A program made the translations under genes and the position numbers. A stretch of 49,372 nucleotides of DNA from JAZSMJ01 sp045535815 (GTDB lineage Bacteria; Bacillota; Clostridia; Oscillospirales; CAG-272): contig JAZSMJ010000039.1 of NCBI GenBank assembly GCA_045535815.1, positions 1-49,372 of the forward strand. Reading direction: 5' to 3'. The notes below the pieces were generated by a model. That model searched no databases. It was not told where the DNA came from and worked only from the letters and a program-made list of their open reading frames with translations. Below, piece after piece: positions 1 to 8,160 of this stretch. Every line of letters starts with the position of its first letter. Position 1 is the stretch's first letter.

Positions 1-1176
1 GAAAAGGGAGTTAAGCCCGAAGATATCAAGGGCATTGAAGACCTTCACAAGCTTCCTTTTTTGAGCAAGGCAGACCTTCGTGATACATATCCTGACGGAA
101 TGCTTGCAGTACCGCTTTCCGAATGCGTGCGTATCCATTCAACCTCGGGAACGACAGGAAAAAGAGTAATTGCTTATTATACGCAAAAGGATATAGACCT
201 TTGGGACGATTGCTGTGCCAGAGCTATAATTGCAGCAGGCGGAAGCCGTGAGGACGTTCTCCAGGTATGCTACGGATACGGACTTTTCACGGGTGGTCTC
301 GGCCTTCACGGCGGTGGCTCCAAGGTGGGCTGTATGACCATTCCCATGTCATCGGGAAACACCGACAGACAGATAGAATTTATGATGGACCTGAAGAGCA
401 CCATCATCTGCTGTACTCCGTCGTATGCGGCGTATATAGGTGAGACCCTTAAGGAGCAGGGCTATAAGCCTGAAGATAATTTCTTGAAGGCAGGTATATT
501 CGGTGCAGAGCCCTGGACAGAGGAGATGCGCCGTGATATTGAAAAATCTCTCGGCATAAAGGCTTACGATATATACGGTCTGACCGAGAGCACCGGCCCC
601 GGCGTTGCGTTTGAGTGCGAGGCACAGAGCGGAATGCATATAAACGAGGACCACTTCGTTGCAGAGATAATCGACCCCGACACCGGTGAGGTACTTCCCG
701 AGGGAAGCAAGGGCGAGCTTGTATTCACAAGTCTTGACAAGGAGGCATTCCCCCTTCTCAGATACAGAACGAGAGATATCTGTATGCTGACGAGAGAGAA
801 GTGCTCCTGCGGAAGAACGCATATCAAGATGTGCAAGCCTATGGGAAGAAGCGACGATATGATGATAATCAGAGGTGTAAACGTATTCCCGTCCCAGATC
901 GAAACGGTGCTTATAAGCGAGGGATATTCTCCCAACTATCAGATAGTCGTTGACAGACAGAACAATACCGATACCATAGATATAAACGTAGAGCTTGCTC
1001 CCGAGCATTTCGACGATACCGTAAAGGTTATCTCGGGAAGAGAAAAGGCACTTGAAAACGCCCTCAAGAATGCAACGGGAATCAATCCCAAGGTGCATCT
1101 CGTAGCGCCCAAGACCATCACGAGAAGTGAGGGCAAGGCTGTTCGTGTAATAGACAAGCGTAAGCTTCACGACTGA
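1..1176 (+). CDS. paaK: Phenylacetate-CoA ligase family protein, 5' end outside the window
   Basis: Adenylate-forming ligase that joins an aryl acid (phenylacetate or related) to CoA with ATP, in the cytoplasm. The frame is open from base 1, so the gene starts upstream; about 391 codons are visible and the family is usually near 430, so roughly 40-45 residues are missing. Visible motifs are the ATP-binding loop SGTTGKR, the adenine/AMP motif YGLTEST, YRTRD, and the C-terminal hinge region GRSDDMMIIRGVNVFPSQIE. A Cys-rich CSCGRTH stretch lies in the late part, as in many PaaK proteins. An ACT-domain gene follows after 20 bases; in anaerobes this pair often accompanies indolepyruvate ferredoxin oxidoreductase (iorAB), which would lie upstream and is not seen here. 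Family is clear; the exact substrate is inferred. Confidence 0.93.
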   Translation, partial: EKGVKPEDIKGIEDLHKLPFLSKADLRDTYPDGMLAVPLSECVRIHSTSGTTGKRVIAYYTQKDIDLWDDCCARAIIAAGGSREDVLQVCYGYGLFTGGLGLHGGGSKVGCMTIPMSSGNTDRQIEFMMDLKSTIICCTPSYAAYIGETLKEQGYKPEDNFLKAGIFGAEPWTEEMRRDIEKSLGIKAYDIYGLTESTGPGVAFECEAQSGMHINEDHFVAEIIDPDTGEVLPEGSKGELVFTSLDKEAFPLLRYRTRDICMLTREKCSCGRTHIKMCKPMGRSDDMMIIRGVNVFPSQIETVLISEGYSPNYQIVVDRQNNTDTIDINVELAPEHFDDTVKVISGREKALENALKNATGINPKVHLVAPKTITRSEGKAVRVIDKRKLHD

Positions 1177-1196
1177 GAAAGGTATGAGGTGATATT

Positions 1197-1628
1197 ATGG
1201 CAATAAAGCAATTATCCGTATTTGTTGAAAACAAAAAAGGTGCTCTTACGCATATAACCGGACTTCTTGCCGATGCAGGAATAGATATGAGAGCGATGTC
1301 TGTTGCCGACACGCAGGATTTCGGCATACTCAGACTTATCGTATCCGACATAGCAAAGGCAGAGACCACGCTCAAGGACGAAGGACTTCTTGCAAGCATT
1401 ACCTCGGTAATCGGAGCAGTGATCCCTCACGAGCCGGGCGGACTTAACAAGGTGCTTCAGATACTCGCCGATGCAGACGTTAATATCGAATATCTGTATG
1501 CATTCACGGCCGTATCCGGAAAGGATGCCTGCGTAGTTATGAGAGTTGAGGATAACGCCCAGGCAGAGCGAGTGCTCAAAGAAAACTCGATCGCTATCCT
1601 CACCGAAGAAGATATAAAAAATATGTAA
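1197..1628 (+). CDS. Tandem ACT-domain protein
   Basis: 143 residues made of two ACT domains (about 1-70 and 71-143), each beginning with a beta strand such as KQLSVFVENKKGAL and GGLNKVLQILADADVNIEY. ACT domains bind amino acids and regulate metabolic enzymes. The protein has no catalytic domain. It starts at an ATG preceded by GAGGTGAT and lies 20 bases after paaK, so it is probably co-transcribed with it and may sense aromatic or branched amino acids for that pathway. This pairing with paaK recurs in Clostridia and archaea. The ligand is inferred, not shown by the sequence. Confidence 0.88.
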   Translation: MAIKQLSVFVENKKGALTHITGLLADAGIDMRAMSVADTQDFGILRLIVSDIAKAETTLKDEGLLASITSVIGAVIPHEPGGLNKVLQILADADVNIEYLYAFTAVSGKDACVVMRVEDNAQAERVLKENSIAILTEEDIKNM

Positions 1629-1634
1629 AAAAAT

Positions 1635-1662
1635 GGCGTAGTTGCTCTATCGCAACTACGCC
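1635..1662. terminator. Bidirectional hairpin terminator
   Basis: Perfect 11-bp stem (arms 1635-1645 and 1652-1662) with a 6-base loop between two converging genes. The minus strand continues into a run of about eight T, so it should work best for the XRE gene; the plus strand has only an AT-rich tail for the ACT gene. Confidence 0.75.
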
Positions 1663-1684
1663 GATTATATTTATAACGAAGCTT

Positions 1685-1921
1685 TTAATCTTCTATGTCA
1701 GTAAGCTTTGAAACCGTGGTGCCGAGAACCTCTGCAATTTTAAATAAGGTTTTCAGAGAAGGGCAGAAAAAGCAATTGGGTGCTTCAAGCTGAGAAACGT
1801 AGCCCGAAGACAGATCGCAAGCCTCTGCAAGCTCCTCCTGAGTCATTCCCTGAAGCTTTCTGTAATAAGCGATCTTCAAGCCTATTTTAATCAAATTCAT
1901 TTTATATTGACTATCTACCAT
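1685..1921 (-). CDS. Small XRE-family HTH regulator
   Basis: 78 residues, a single Cro/CI-type helix-turn-helix (about residues 12-65), with the usual TQEELAEACDLSSGYVSQLE helix pair. A CFFC pair follows the recognition helix, which is uncommon, and the C-terminus has the usual hydrophobic LGTTVSKLTD end. The ATG at 1921 has GAGGG five bases upstream; an internal ATG (1900) is a weaker alternative. It stands alone and converges on the paaK/ACT pair. It has no sensory domain; its target is unknown. Confidence 0.85.
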   Translation of the reverse strand: MVDSQYKMNLIKIGLKIAYYRKLQGMTQEELAEACDLSSGYVSQLEAPNCFFCPSLKTLFKIAEVLGTTVSKLTDIED

Positions 1922-2101
1922 AGTGCCCTCATTATCAATTATATCTAATATTTACAAAATTATTTTACCTTATTTACTTCTTAATTGTTATATGATAAAA
2001 TATAGTAAACATTATGTATAATATAAGAATTATATTGGTGATGGGGATATGTTTTTGAATATTATTTGGAATCATTATTAAAAATAAGTTCTTATATAAA
2101 A

Positions 2102-2146
2102 AGAGCAGAGAATATGGGTGTTCCCAAAAAATTCTCTGCTCTTTTT
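2102..2146. terminator. Bidirectional hairpin terminator
   Basis: Perfect 12-bp stem (2102-2113 with 2131-2142) followed by T5 on the plus strand and by a T5 run on the minus strand. On the minus strand it would end the transcript of the Asn/Gln-rich mini-gene 130 bases after its stop codon. Confidence 0.75.
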
Positions 2147-2189
2147 GTCGCTATGCCCCCTATGCTACGAACCTACAAAACTCGTGCGA

Positions 2190-2251
2190 AGCACATATCG
2201 CTCGCCGTCAGGCGAATATAGCTGAGCGATTTGCTACAGAGCAAATCGCTC
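2190..2251. repeat. Cluster of three adjacent hairpins
   Basis: Three short inverted repeats follow each other: GTGC-GAA-GCAC near 2195, TCGCC-GTCA-GGCGA near 2208-2216, and a 12-bp stem with ACAG loop (2224-2235 with 2240-2251). They lie in the 3' untranslated region of the minus-strand mini-gene. Such back-to-back palindromes are typical of dispersed repeats, but only this copy is in the window. Confidence 0.5.
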
Positions 2252-2274
2252 ATAGAGGCTTTTTTTGATGCTTG

Positions 2275-2433
2275 TTATCTTCTGTTCTGATTGTTGTTGC
2301 TTTGGTCCTTGTAGTTGCTGTTGTTGCTGTTGTTGCTATTGTTGTTGTTCTGGTTCTGGTTGTTGTTCTGGTTATTGTTCTGGCTGGGTGTATTGCTGTT
2401 GTTCTGATTGTTTTTGTTCTGGTTATTAGACAT
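2275..2433 (-). CDS. Asn/Gln-rich 52-residue protein
   Basis: A short gene read from the minus strand: ATG at 2433, TAA at 2275, 52 residues. Composition is extreme: 28 Asn and 8 Gln, with a YKDQ break and an RR end; no hydrophobic segment and no recognised domain. A good ribosome site (AAAGGAG) lies 7 bases before the ATG, and a terminator follows. The plus-strand translation of the same bases is a Val/Leu string and is only its shadow. Asn-rich mini-proteins occur in spore-forming Firmicutes, but no function is known to me. It lies 108 bases beyond the end of the MATE gene, with a terminator between them, so it probably has its own promoter. Confidence 0.6.
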   Translation of the reverse strand: MSNNQNKNNQNNSNTPSQNNNQNNNQNQNNNNSNNSNNSNYKDQSNNNQNRR

Positions 2434-2466
2434 TTTGAAAACTCCTTTCTTTTATTGTTACGATAA

Positions 2467-2495
2467 TAGTATTCCGTTTAAGGATTCAGATATGC
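2467..2495 (-). promoter_or_regulatory. Possible forespore-type promoter of the Asn/Gln-rich gene
   Basis: Minus-strand GCATA (2495-2491), 17 bases, then AATACTA (2473-2467). This resembles the sigma-G pattern G-H-A-T-R ... CATNHTA with one mismatch, and it sits about 35 bases before the start codon. The sigma-A reading of the same stretch has a poor -35. Short motif, so this is only a suggestion. Confidence 0.22.
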
Positions 2496-2504
2496 AAAAA
2501 AAAT

Positions 2505-2532
2505 AAAATTGCAAATTATACTTTGCAATTTT
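2505..2532 (-). terminator. Terminator of the MATE gene
   Basis: Perfect 11-bp stem AAAATTGCAAA/TTTGCAATTTT with 6-base loop, followed on the minus strand by A and a T8 run. It begins 9 bases after the stop codon of the MATE gene. Confidence 0.75.
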
Positions 2533-2541
2533 AATTTAAAA

Positions 2542-3927
2542 TTATTCTGTTGATTCGCTTGCGCTTGTGATAAGCATACGCTTATCCTCCCAGTGACTGA
2601 ACCTATAATAGAGGAACAGGGCAGTGCTCGCGAGTATCCAGCCTGCCGGATATCCGAAGGCAACCGCTTCGACGGTGTTGCAGAATTTCGATATAAAGAA
2701 GAGGTATACCTGTCTGAAGGCTACGAATGACATAAGCATTATCACCATAGGAGCCTTGGTATTTCCTGCACCTCTCAGAGTAGCTGCGTATATCTGATTT
2801 ACACAGCAAAGCAGATAGAACGGGGAAAGAAGGAAAATGAATTTAGCACCGTATGCGATGATCTCAGCCTCACCCTCGCCGTCAGCAAAGAGCGAAACGA
2901 GAGGCTCTCTGAACAAAACGACGGGAACAATAAGAATAGCGGTTGATATAAGTGCCATTGCAAGTGCGATTGAAACGCCCTTCTTTGCACGCTTGACGTT
3001 ACCCGCACCGAGATTCTGTCCGACGAAGGTAGTGCCTGCAAGGGATATGCTTACCATTGGCAGGAATATAAACTGATCGAGCTTGGAATACGATGTCCAG
3101 CCTGCCATACATGCAGAACCGAAAAAGTTTATGTATGACTGAACGAAAACGTTTGAAAATGCCGTAATAGCCTGCTGCAGAGCAGAGGGAAAACCAATAT
3201 TTACGACCTGCCGCAGTATTCTGGTATTTATCTTTATGTCACGGATGATGACTCGGTGTACTCCCGTTGTCCTTATAAGGACGACCGTTACCAAAACGGC
3301 AGACGTTGACTGTGCGATAACGGTTGCAAGGGCAACTCCGAAAACTCCCATATGGAATACTACGACGAAAACAATGTCAAGCACGGTGTTGAGCACAGCC
3401 GAAACGATAAGGAAATAGAGCGGTCTTTTGGAGTCCCCCACCGCACGAAGTATGCCCGAGCCTATGTTGTATATCATAAGCCCCATTATTCCCGCAAAAT
3501 ACACGGTAAGGTATGATGATGAGGATGCCCATACGTCCTCGGGCGTTTTCATAAGTGAGAGCATAAGCGGCACCATAAGTATGCCGACTATGGTAAACAA
3601 AACTCCGAGTATAAGTGTGAGCGCTATTGCAGTATGAACGGCGTCGTGCACGTTATCATCCTCGTGCGCCCCGTAATACTGGGAGATTACCACCCCCGCA
3701 CCTGCGGAAAGTCCGACGAAGGTGCCGATAAGGACGTTTATGATAGGACCGGTAGAGCCTACGGCGGCGAGTGCCTGCTGACCTACGAAATTACCTACGA
3801 CTACTGAGTCAACTGTATTATAAAGCTGTTGGAAAAGGTTTCCGAGCAGCATGGGCAGAGCAAATGCGATAAGAAGGCGCCATATATTGCCCTGCGTCAT
3901 ATCGGTATCGTGTTTTTTTACAGCCAT
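2542..3927 (-). CDS. MATE family efflux transporter
   Basis: 461 residues, about 12 membrane segments in two six-helix halves, the normal size of the NorM/DinF-type MATE family, which exports drugs or cationic compounds using Na+ or H+. The start has the typical layout: a short polar tail (MAVKKHDTDMTQGNIWRLL) leading into FALPMLLGNLFQQLYNTVD, and the conserved VVGNFVG and QNLGAGN stretches follow. It has its own promoter and terminator, so it is a single-gene unit. The substrate cannot be read from the sequence. A second, distinct MATE gene lies at 46295. Confidence 0.93.
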   Translation of the reverse strand: MAVKKHDTDMTQGNIWRLLIAFALPMLLGNLFQQLYNTVDSVVVGNFVGQQALAAVGSTGPIINVLIGTFVGLSAGAGVVISQYYGAHEDDNVHDAVHTAIALTLILGVLFTIVGILMVPLMLSLMKTPEDVWASSSSYLTVYFAGIMGLMIYNIGSGILRAVGDSKRPLYFLIVSAVLNTVLDIVFVVVFHMGVFGVALATVIAQSTSAVLVTVVLIRTTGVHRVIIRDIKINTRILRQVVNIGFPSALQQAITAFSNVFVQSYINFFGSACMAGWTSYSKLDQFIFLPMVSISLAGTTFVGQNLGAGNVKRAKKGVSIALAMALISTAILIVPVVLFREPLVSLFADGEGEAEIIAYGAKFIFLLSPFYLLCCVNQIYAATLRGAGNTKAPMVIMLMSFVAFRQVYLFFISKFCNTVEAVAFGYPAGWILASTALFLYYRFSHWEDKRMLITSASESTE

Positions 3928-3963
3928 TAAAAATCACTCGTTTCTTTAAGGGGATCAAATCAT

Positions 3964-3993
3964 ATTATACCACTTAAAATATCATCTTTTCAA
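3964..3993 (-). promoter_or_regulatory. Sigma-A promoter of the MATE gene
   Basis: Minus strand TTGAAA (3993-3988), 18-base spacer, TATAAT (3969-3964), about 40 bases before the start codon. Confidence 0.65.
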
Positions 3994-4042
3994 GAGCTTT
4001 TGAATTAAATGATAATATTTTGCAAGAATTTACATTAAATGG

Positions 4043-4071
4043 GTGACAGCGAGCCTCTTTTGTGATAAAAT
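4043..4071 (+). promoter_or_regulatory. Sigma-A promoter of the VTT-domain gene
   Basis: GTGACA (4043-4048), 17-base spacer, TAAAAT (4066-4071). A perfect CTGATATCAG palindrome follows at 4074-4083, where transcription would begin, and may be an operator. Confidence 0.5.
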
Positions 4072-4108
4072 TACTGATATCAGCAATATATAACGGAACG
4101 GACTTAGA

Positions 4109-4783
4109 ATGAAACAGAAAAATAAAGGTAAGCTTATCGGAATACTTATAATAATAACGGCGCTTGCGCTTTTCGGTGCGGTCTTCTATTTTATAGGAAG
4201 ACCGATGCTCGAATTCGTATCCGAGCCGCAGCGCTTCAAGGAATGGATAGACCAAAAAGGATTATTCGGAAGGGTAGTCTTTGTATTTATGGTCATTTTG
4301 CAGATATTCGTCGCAATAATCCCCGGCGAGCCTATCGAGATAGTTGCAGGCTACGCCTTCGGACCTATTGAAGGCACTCTTCTTTGTATGATAGGCATAT
4401 TGCTCGGAAGCCTTGCGGTGTTTTCACTTGTCAGAGTGTTCGGGATCAAGCTTCTTTTGCTGTTTTTTACGCAGGAAAAAATAGACAATATGAAGTTTTT
4501 AAACAACACCAAGCGGATAGGTGCTGTGCTCTTCCTCTTGTTTTTTATCCCCGGCACTCCGAAGGATCTGCTGACCTATTTCGCAGGCCTTACAAAGATA
4601 AATATGTCGCTCTATCTCATAATCTCCTGCGTAGCAAGAATACCGTCGGTCATAACCTCGACAGTCGGCGGTAACGCCATAAGCTCAAGGGAATATATGC
4701 TTGCAATAATAGTATTTGCATCGACCGCAATAATAAGCCTTATCGGTTGGCTGATATATAACAGAATAAACGCAAAAAAATAA
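4109..4783 (+). CDS. TVP38/TMEM64 (VTT domain) membrane protein
   Basis: 224 residues with about six hydrophobic segments: an N-terminal helix (about 8-31), then the VTT/DedA-like core. The core shows the family pattern IIPGEPIEIVAGYAFG in the first re-entrant half and FIPGTPKDLLTYFAGL in the second. Relatives of this superfamily (DedA, TMEM41B/VMP1) are linked to lipid flipping and envelope maintenance; the role of TVP38 proteins in Firmicutes is not settled. It has its own promoter in the divergent gap with the MATE gene. Family call is firm, function open. Confidence 0.9.
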   Translation: MKQKNKGKLIGILIIITALALFGAVFYFIGRPMLEFVSEPQRFKEWIDQKGLFGRVVFVFMVILQIFVAIIPGEPIEIVAGYAFGPIEGTLLCMIGILLGSLAVFSLVRVFGIKLLLLFFTQEKIDNMKFLNNTKRIGAVLFLLFFIPGTPKDLLTYFAGLTKINMSLYLIISCVARIPSVITSTVGGNAISSREYMLAIIVFASTAIISLIGWLIYNRINAKK

Positions 4784-4788
4784 AAAAA

Positions 4789-4818
4789 TCCCACAGACCA
4801 AACTAACGGTTTGTGGGA
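4789..4818. terminator. Terminator between the VTT gene and the DUF559 element
   Basis: 11-bp stem with one G-T pair (4789-4799 with 4808-4818). The minus strand has a T7 tail, so it can end transcripts leaving the DUF559 gene; the plus strand tail is weaker. Confidence 0.65.
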
Positions 4819-4855
4819 ACTTTATTTTATAAACAGATGAAGCAGATTGTACTTA

Positions 4856-4902
4856 GCCTTCTCCAGTGGGAGAAGGTGGCGGCGAAGCCGACGGATGAGG
4901 TG
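4856..4902. repeat. Left inverted end of the DUF559 element
   Basis: Hairpin 4857-4876 (8-bp stem, AGTG loop), hairpin 4880-4890 (4-bp stem, GAA loop) and terminal GATGAGGTG (4894-4902). Confidence 0.65.
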
Positions 4903-5277
4903 TCATTTTGAAGGCTTTAAATCAGAAAAAGTCAATCCGAGTTTTTTCAAAATATCTGATGCAACTGCATTAAAATTATTCCGTATATTATCATTTGAAT
5001 ACCGTAATACTGTTATATCCCATAAAGATAAGTCGATATCTCTTTGTTTGTCAGCCTCCTTGTGTTCAGATAAGGAATGCTGTTTTCCGTCCAACTCTAT
5101 AACAATTTTCTTTTCTGCTATGTAAAAATCGACGATATAGTTTTCGATATTATGTTGACGCTTTACGGTAAACGGAAGCCTTTTTAAAAAATCATACCAT
5201 AAGTGCTTTTCTTCAGGGGTCATGTTTTTTCGTAGGCTTCTTGCGTTTGATACAAGCTTTTTATTGTAAGGTATCAT
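4903..5277 (-). CDS. DUF559 endonuclease-like protein
   Basis: 124 residues of the DUF559 family, a small PD-(D/E)XK/very-short-patch-repair-like nuclease fold. Visible features: an N-terminal RSLRKNMTPEEKHLWYDFLK helix, then KRQHNIENYIVDFYI, where the D is a likely metal ligand, KIVIELDGKQH, giving the ExD/Q core, and a late RYSNDNIRNN. The start at 5277 is chosen because GAGGAG lies 8 bases upstream; an ATG at 5292 lies inside that ribosome site. The gene is enclosed exactly by hairpin repeats. Its bases are AT-richer than those of neighbouring genes, fitting transfer. Biochemical activity of such lone DUF559 proteins is not established; it could serve repair, defence or movement of the element. 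Confidence 0.85.
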   Translation of the reverse strand: MIPYNKKLVSNARSLRKNMTPEEKHLWYDFLKRLPFTVKRQHNIENYIVDFYIAEKKIVIELDGKQHSLSEHKEADKQRDIDLSLWDITVLRYSNDNIRNNFNAVASDILKKLGLTFSDLKPSK

Positions 5278-5283
5278 CTTTAT

Positions 5284-5377
5284 ACTCCTCATCCACCGCT
5301 AATGCGAGAACCCAAAAACTCAGCAAGCTCGTTTTTGGGATCCTCGCTGCGGTCCCCCTTCTCCCACAGGAGAAGGC
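5284..5377. repeat. Right inverted end of the DUF559 element
   Basis: Hairpin 5357-5376 (8-bp stem, CACA loop). Next comes a larger stem, CCAAAAAC with GTTTTTGG, at about 5311-5338, nested inside pairing GCGAG/CTCGC. Last is the CTCATCC complement of GGATGAG (5287-5293). Confidence 0.6.
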
Positions 5378-5405
5378 TTATTTGCCGATTTGCTTCCGCT
5401 ATAAT

Positions 5406-5444
5406 ACACAAACCGCAGAAAATCTATCTGCGGTTTGTGTTTTT
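5406..5444. terminator. Strong hairpin terminator
   Basis: Perfect 13-bp stem (5406-5418 with 5428-5440), T4 after it on the plus strand. On the minus strand it lies about 55 bases after the end of the surface-protein gene. A second, smaller hairpin (5449-5456 with 5463-5470) precedes it on that strand. Confidence 0.65.
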
Positions 5445-5493
5445 ACTCTCTCTGTTGCGTTTAACAGAGAGCAGACTTTATTTTTTATCTGAT

Positions 5494-6891
5494 TTAGTTC
5501 TTCTTTTTCTTTGTAACAACGACCAGAACGATGATGATTGCAATAACTGCTATAGCAGCTACAACGATAATAACTATCATAGCGGGGGAGGATTCTGCTT
5601 CGGGAGCTGCAGCTGTAGGAGCTGTTTCTTCCTCTGTAACTTCCTCTGTAGCTTCTTCTGTAACCTCTTCGGTTACTTCCTCGGTTTCGATAGCGGTATC
5701 GAGAACTGTTTCTTCCTCGGTAACCTCTTCTGTAGCTTCCTCTGTAGCCTCTTCGGTCTCTTCTTCAGCTACTATAAATCCGAGCTCAACAGCGTCTTCG
5801 TATGTACCGAAGCCGAGCTGGTCGATTCTTATCTCAACCTCTTCGCCTGCAACTACGAAATCGTAAAGTCTGAATGAGTTGATAGCGGAAAGGTCGGAGC
5901 CGTCCATCCATGTGCTTGCTGTGGAAAGAGGAAGTGCAACGGGGTTCCAGCCATCCTGAACGTAGGAAAGCTCTGCCATTGACCAGCTTATCTCTTCAAC
6001 GTCGGGAGCACCGCCGGAGGTGATCTCTATCTGTCCGCCAAGAGACGTGCCGTAGCCGTCGGAGAGATAGAGCCAGAACATAAGGTAGGTATCATCCTCG
6101 GGATATGCTGTGAAGTCATAGGGCTCTGTAAAGGATGCAGCGATAGCAACGGTATTCTTATCTATTGCATAAAGAGAACCGTTACCTTCCTTGATAAGGT
6201 CTTCGCCTTCAACTGCGATAACCTCTTCGTCGTCTATAGTGTAAACGCCGCCGTTTTCATCGTACATATAAGCGCCCCATGCAGACCAAGAGCTTCCCGT
6301 GAAGGTGCTTTCTTCAACTGCTCTGTCACAGTTATCAACGAGAAGGTCGATCTTAGCCTCTTCCATGCCCACGCCCATATTATCAAGACCGATGATCATA
6401 TCGTTATTTGATGAGTATGCGTAAACTCTCATGCCGGTGAAATCAGCAAAGTCAAGACCTCCGTTTATAAGAGAGCCTGTAGCTATCTTAACGGAAAGCT
6501 GGTTCCAGCCGTCCTGAATATTCATACCGGTAAGATCCCAGTAGCTTGTCTGTGTACCCGAGCTCATTTCAAGCGCACCGCTTGTAATGGAAGCAGCGTC
6601 AGAGGTGTAGAACATAACGGAGAAATATCCGTCTGTGTATTCGGTAAGATCCCAGTGATCCTCCCAGCCCTTAGCGAGAACGGCAACGCCGCCTGCAGGT
6701 CTTGCGATAACGTAGCCTTCACCCTCCTGAATATCGTCGGTGCAGGTCTCAACGTAGGTACCGCCCCATCTGGGAGTAGTATCATACTGATAGGTGTCAC
6801 ACGAATCGATAAGAGTATAAGCGGAGGCTGCGAGTGTGAGCAGCATAAGAGCTGCCATCATAGATGCAAAAAGCTTAAGTGTTTTTTTCAT
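5494..6891 (-). CDS. Membrane-anchored surface protein with two beta-sandwich modules
   Basis: 465 residues. Residues 1-24 are a signal peptide ending ASA. Two related modules follow (about 25-176 and 180-364). Each starts with an L(I/V)D(S/N)CD motif, has a W-rich strand and a QDGWN motif, and ends with a strand such as IGLDNMG or IRIDQLG, as in carbohydrate-binding beta-sandwiches. Next is an acidic Glu/Thr stalk (about 374-424) built from EEVTEEATEE-type repeats, one hydrophobic helix (about 438-460) and a KKKKN tail. There is no LPXTG motif, so it is held by the helix rather than sortase. Modules of the same style occur in the GH5 protein at 8822. Likely role is polysaccharide binding at the cell surface; this is inference. 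Confidence 0.8.
   Translation of the reverse strand: MKKTLKLFASMMAALMLLTLAASAYTLIDSCDTYQYDTTPRWGGTYVETCTDDIQEGEGYVIARPAGGVAVLAKGWEDHWDLTEYTDGYFSVMFYTSDAASITSGALEMSSGTQTSYWDLTGMNIQDGWNQLSVKIATGSLINGGLDFADFTGMRVYAYSSNNDMIIGLDNMGVGMEEAKIDLLVDNCDRAVEESTFTGSSWSAWGAYMYDENGGVYTIDDEEVIAVEGEDLIKEGNGSLYAIDKNTVAIAASFTEPYDFTAYPEDDTYLMFWLYLSDGYGTSLGGQIEITSGGAPDVEEISWSMAELSYVQDGWNPVALPLSTASTWMDGSDLSAINSFRLYDFVVAGEEVEIRIDQLGFGTYEDAVELGFIVAEEETEEATEEATEEVTEEETVLDTAIETEEVTEEVTEEATEEVTEEETAPTAAAPEAESSPAMIVIIVVAAIAVIAIIIVLVVVTKKKKN
5617..5775 (-). repeat. Glu/Thr stalk repeats
   Basis: Tandem 12- to 24-base variants coding EEVTEEATEE run through this stretch of the surface-protein gene. The repeats are similar at DNA level, so the stalk may vary in length between strains. 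Confidence 0.7.
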
Positions 6892-6952
6892 CTCAAAAAA
6901 CTCCTCTCAATAAATAAAAATATATTATATACTCAGTCGAGTGTATAAACGG

Positions 6953-8086
<1,134 letters not shown>

Positions 8087-8125
8087 AGTGTAAGTACCCC
8101 CAAAAAATATATTTCAGTTATAAAT

Positions 8126-8154
8126 ATTATAAATTATATTCAGTATTAAGTCAA
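8126..8154 (-). promoter_or_regulatory. Sigma-A promoter of the aldo/keto reductase
   Basis: Minus strand TTGACT (8154-8149), 17-base spacer, TATAAT (8131-8126). Confidence 0.7.
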
Positions 8155-8160
8155 TAGCGT

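Larger units (their letters stand above)
1922..2274. other. 353-base gap between two minus-strand genes; terminator and hairpin cluster
   Basis: Bases 1922-2095 are very AT-rich and contain no gene; the XRE promoter must lie here (a TATAAT-like box at about 1942-1950, no clear -35). A terminator sits at 2102-2146 and a hairpin cluster at about 2190-2251. No open frame of credible length lies in this stretch. Confidence 0.6.
4853..5380. mobile_element. Palindrome-ended element carrying a DUF559 gene
   Basis: A 522-base unit (4856-5377) begins GCC and ends GGC and is flanked by TTA on both sides (4853-4855, 5378-5380), a possible 3-base target duplication. Both ends, read inward, carry the same parts: an 8-bp hairpin CCTTCTCC-4-GGAGAAGG (4857-4876; 5357-5376), a second hairpin (CGGC-GAA-GCCG at 4880-4890; an enlarged one at about 5298-5352), then GGATGAGG. 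The right copy of GGATGAGG supplies the ribosome site of the enclosed gene, and the left copy lies 3 bases after its stop codon. So the gene fills the element completely. No transposase or integrase is present. The mobile nature is inferred from structure. Confidence 0.5.

Noticed and set aside
349..1170. 273-residue minus-strand open frame across paaK
   Set aside because: A shadow of paaK; it has no ribosome site and its composition follows the codon use of the real gene.
2272..2466. Plus-strand 64-residue Val/Leu-rich open frame
   Set aside because: It is the reverse reading of the Asn/Gln-rich mini-gene, has no ribosome site and its hydrophobicity comes from GTT/CTG codons opposite AAC/CAG.
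4853..5380. Toxin or phage-defence gene labelled DUF559
   Set aside because: No partner toxin, methylase or phage gene is nearby, so defence is kept as a possibility rather than stated.
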